A DNA stretch of 6,776 bases from Chitinophagaceae bacterium UBA2467 (lineage in GTDB: Bacteria > Bacteroidota > Bacteroidia > Chitinophagales > Chitinophagaceae), in NCBI GenBank assembly GCA_002342205.1, contig DDPN01000142.1, positions 288-7,063 of the forward strand, written 5' to 3'. Positions within the stretch are counted from its first letter, which is position 1. The number at the start of each line of letters is the position of its first letter. Shown one piece after another: positions 5,769-6,776 of the stretch. The translations under genes were made by a program, and so were the position numbers. The notes under the pieces are model-generated. The model saw nothing but the letters and a program-made list of their open reading frames with translations. It had not been told where the DNA came from and searched no databases.

Positions 5769-6449
5769 TTATTTATTCTTAACCCAATAGCTTACACGCA
5801 AACCCATAAAATGGTTGCGGATTGCATCAGAACCGTTTGCAACAGGGATGATGTTACGAAGACCAATTGTGTAATTGTAACCAATTGACCAACCGGCTTT
5901 GTTACGGAAACCGATCATCATGTTCACACCCCAATCGGGTCCTTTAAAATCAGAAGCAGCCTGTGTGCCAAAGCTAACAGAGCGCTTTCCGCTTTTTACA
6001 AAATCATTTGTTGTTCCAGATACAGGATCTGTATCTAATAAACTGTTCTCAACAAAAGAAGGAAGGTCAGCAGCAAAAGTGGGTCCACCACCTGCATAGA
6101 AAACACAACCTTTATCTTTTTTCAAATTGTATAAAACATTTGCTTGCAATTCTGCATAGCGAAGGCTCCAGTAGTTTTTTTCTTTGAAACTTACATTCTG
6201 GATTCTACCTTTTTGTGCATAAAATAATCCAGGTTGAAAACTGAAATTACTTTTGGCAATAGGTGTTTCCATGAGTAGTCCAAGCGTAAAGCCTACTTTT
6301 TGATCATCTTTCATCAAGGCACCACCTTTGGTTCCATATTGATTTGCCATGGTAATTCCACCAGTTACACCTACACTTGATTTTTGTGCAAAAAGTTGAA
6401 CGGGCGTGCTGGCAACAGCGAGAGCCAAAAGGAAAAACAGTTTTTTCAT
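5769..6449 (-). CDS. Secreted outer-membrane beta-barrel protein (PorT/OMP_b-brl_2-like)
   Basis: A 226-residue protein with a clear Sec signal peptide: MKK, a hydrophobic stretch, and a likely cut after Ala21 (QLFA/QKSS). The mature part alternates hydrophobic and polar residues with glycine-rich turns, in segments such as KVGFTLGLLMETPI, FSFQPGLFYAQKG, YAELQANVLYNLKK and FYAGGGPTFAADLP, and ends VSYWVKNK. This is the layout of the small eight-strand-type barrel proteins abundant in Bacteroidota and annotated as porin family or PorT-like. PLG/GLFY-type strand patterns support the fold, but the specific role is unknown and it need not be PorT of the type IX secretion system. The gene appears to be transcribed alone, from a promoter at 6518-6525 and a leader of about 60 bases containing a hairpin, to two hairpins at 5717-5765. 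Confidence 0.85.
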   Translation of the reverse strand: MKKLFFLLALAVASTPVQLFAQKSSVGVTGGITMANQYGTKGGALMKDDQKVGFTLGLLMETPIAKSNFSFQPGLFYAQKGRIQNVSFKEKNYWSLRYAELQANVLYNLKKDKGCVFYAGGGPTFAADLPSFVENSLLDTDPVSGTTNDFVKSGKRSVSFGTQAASDFKGPDWGVNMMIGFRNKAGWSIGYNYTIGLRNIIPVANGSDAIRNHFMGLRVSYWVKNK

Positions 6450-6481
6450 ATCAGTTTGTTTGGTTCAGCAGAATATGGCAA

Positions 6482-6507
6482 CCTAAGTTAAGCATTTACT
6501 ACTTAGG
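6482..6507 (-). other. 5' leader hairpin of the barrel-protein mRNA
   Basis: CCTAAGT (6482-6488) and ACTTAGG (6501-6507) form a perfect 7-bp stem with a 12-base loop, and a flanking CAA/TTG pair could extend it past a 3-base bulge. It falls in the predicted 5' leader, near its 5' end and about 33 bases before the start codon. A stem-loop in this place is known to protect some outer-membrane protein mRNAs, as with E. coli ompA; that role here is inference. Confidence 0.4.
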
Positions 6508-6517
6508 CTGTTGCGCG

Positions 6518-6525
6518 CAAAGATA
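6518..6525 (-). promoter_or_regulatory. -7 box (TATCTTTG) of the barrel-protein promoter
   Basis: TATCTTTG on the minus strand is an exact TAnnTTTG -7 box, 68 bases before the start codon at 6449. It is followed by CGCGCAA, making the 10-bp palindrome TTGCGCGCAA at 6511-6520, much like the segment after the lysS -7 box. No convincing -33 TTTG is present at the usual distance, which instead holds the GC-rich hairpin at 6542-6554. Confidence 0.48.
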
Positions 6526-6541
6526 TTTTAGTTTTCCTAAA

Positions 6542-6574
6542 CTTCCGCAGGAAGGCCCGGATAATATTTCCAGG
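6542..6574 (-). terminator. Two small hairpins after the right-edge gene (possible terminator)
   Basis: CTTCC (6542-6546) pairs with GGAAG (6550-6554) around a GCA loop, and CCCGG (6556-6560) can pair with CCAGG (6570-6574) with one G-U pair in the minus-strand RNA. They lie 25-60 bases beyond the stop of the right-edge gene. The short stems and the lack of a clean T-run (TTTAGG follows on the minus strand) make a terminator role uncertain. Confidence 0.28.
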
Positions 6575-6599
6575 TCAATAATAATTAAGTGACTGTAAA

Positions 6600-6776
6600 T
6601 CAGGACACTATTGAGGATAGCAGTACTTGCCAGGCCGCCTGGGTGTCTCCATTGGCCAAAAGGTTGCTCGCATGCCGGTGCAGTTCCTTTTCCATTTCTT
6701 CAGGATTTAAAGAAAAGTACTGAATGATCTGTTTCAAATGATCATCCTGGTAGGTGGGGTCTACCATAGGAATGGC
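6600..6776 (-). CDS. Unrecognised protein, C-terminal end (start outside window or at 6767)
   Basis: The minus-strand frame is open from the window edge to a TGA at 6602-6600, giving 58 residues, beginning AIPMVDPTYQDDH and ending AAWQVLLSSIVS. Composition is that of a soluble, helical, charged protein, with a segment PEEMEKELHRHASNLLANGD that would make amphipathic helices and resembles a generic helical-repeat or regulatory protein tail. I do not recognise it. An ATG at 6767-6765 could in principle start a 55-residue protein, but the frame remains open to the edge, so a longer gene entering from the right is more likely. Support is the open frame, protein-like composition, and the same direction as its downstream neighbours; it is too short to be sure. 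Confidence 0.55.
   Translation of the reverse strand, partial: AIPMVDPTYQDDHLKQIIQYFSLNPEEMEKELHRHASNLLANGDTQAAWQVLLSSIVS

Noticed and set aside
6377..6592. 71-codon plus-strand open frame spanning the barrel-gene start and the intergenic region
   Set aside because: It overlaps the signal peptide, leader hairpin and -7 box of the minus-strand gene and has no recognisable protein features.

Overview
The window reads as chromosomal DNA from a member of the Bacteroidota, most likely near the Chitinophagaceae (order Chitinophagales); the family-level guess is inference. The signs are: an outer-membrane barrel gene overlapping an lptC gene that encodes a lipoprotein; promoters of the Bacteroidota type (TTTG or TTG, about 19-20 bases, then TAnnTTTG); start codons without Shine-Dalgarno sequences but with A/T-rich leaders; a small PorT-like outer-membrane beta-barrel; and moderate-to-low G+C. 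There is no sign of a phage, insertion sequence, CRISPR array or RNA gene.

Left half, + strand (1-3320): the C-terminal 303 residues of an outer-membrane beta-barrel protein overlap by 8 bases with lptC (lipopolysaccharide transport, periplasmic component). A gap of 35 bases, which may hold a weak promoter, separates these from an aldo/keto reductase of the Kv-beta-like group. Only 17 bases further on comes a short-chain dehydrogenase resembling the enzyme domain of HSDL2. The two oxidoreductases look like one transcription unit, but their substrates cannot be read from sequence.

Right half, - strand (3329-6776): reading leftward from the right edge, there is the C-terminal end of an unrecognised protein, a small secreted outer-membrane beta-barrel protein with its own promoter and a 5' leader hairpin, a strong 12-bp terminator hairpin, lysS (class II lysyl-tRNA synthetase) with its own promoter, and a two-gene operon. 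That operon encodes a four-helix membrane protein whose stop codon overlaps (ATGA) the start of a 66-residue Cro/CI-type repressor. Its promoter is a near-perfect Bacteroidota consensus, and a 7-bp inverted repeat lies across the -7 element and spacer. This looks like an autoregulated regulator/membrane-protein pair and is the most interesting local feature.

The genes are mostly housekeeping and tightly packed; the longest gene-free stretch is about 150 bases (6450-6599). I do not see evidence for a new multi-gene system. The points worth a second look are the membrane protein/HTH pair with its operator-like DNA, the shared GC-rich segment just downstream of the lysS and outer-membrane-protein promoters, the leader hairpin, and the conserved but uncharacterised barrel gene fused translationally to lptC.
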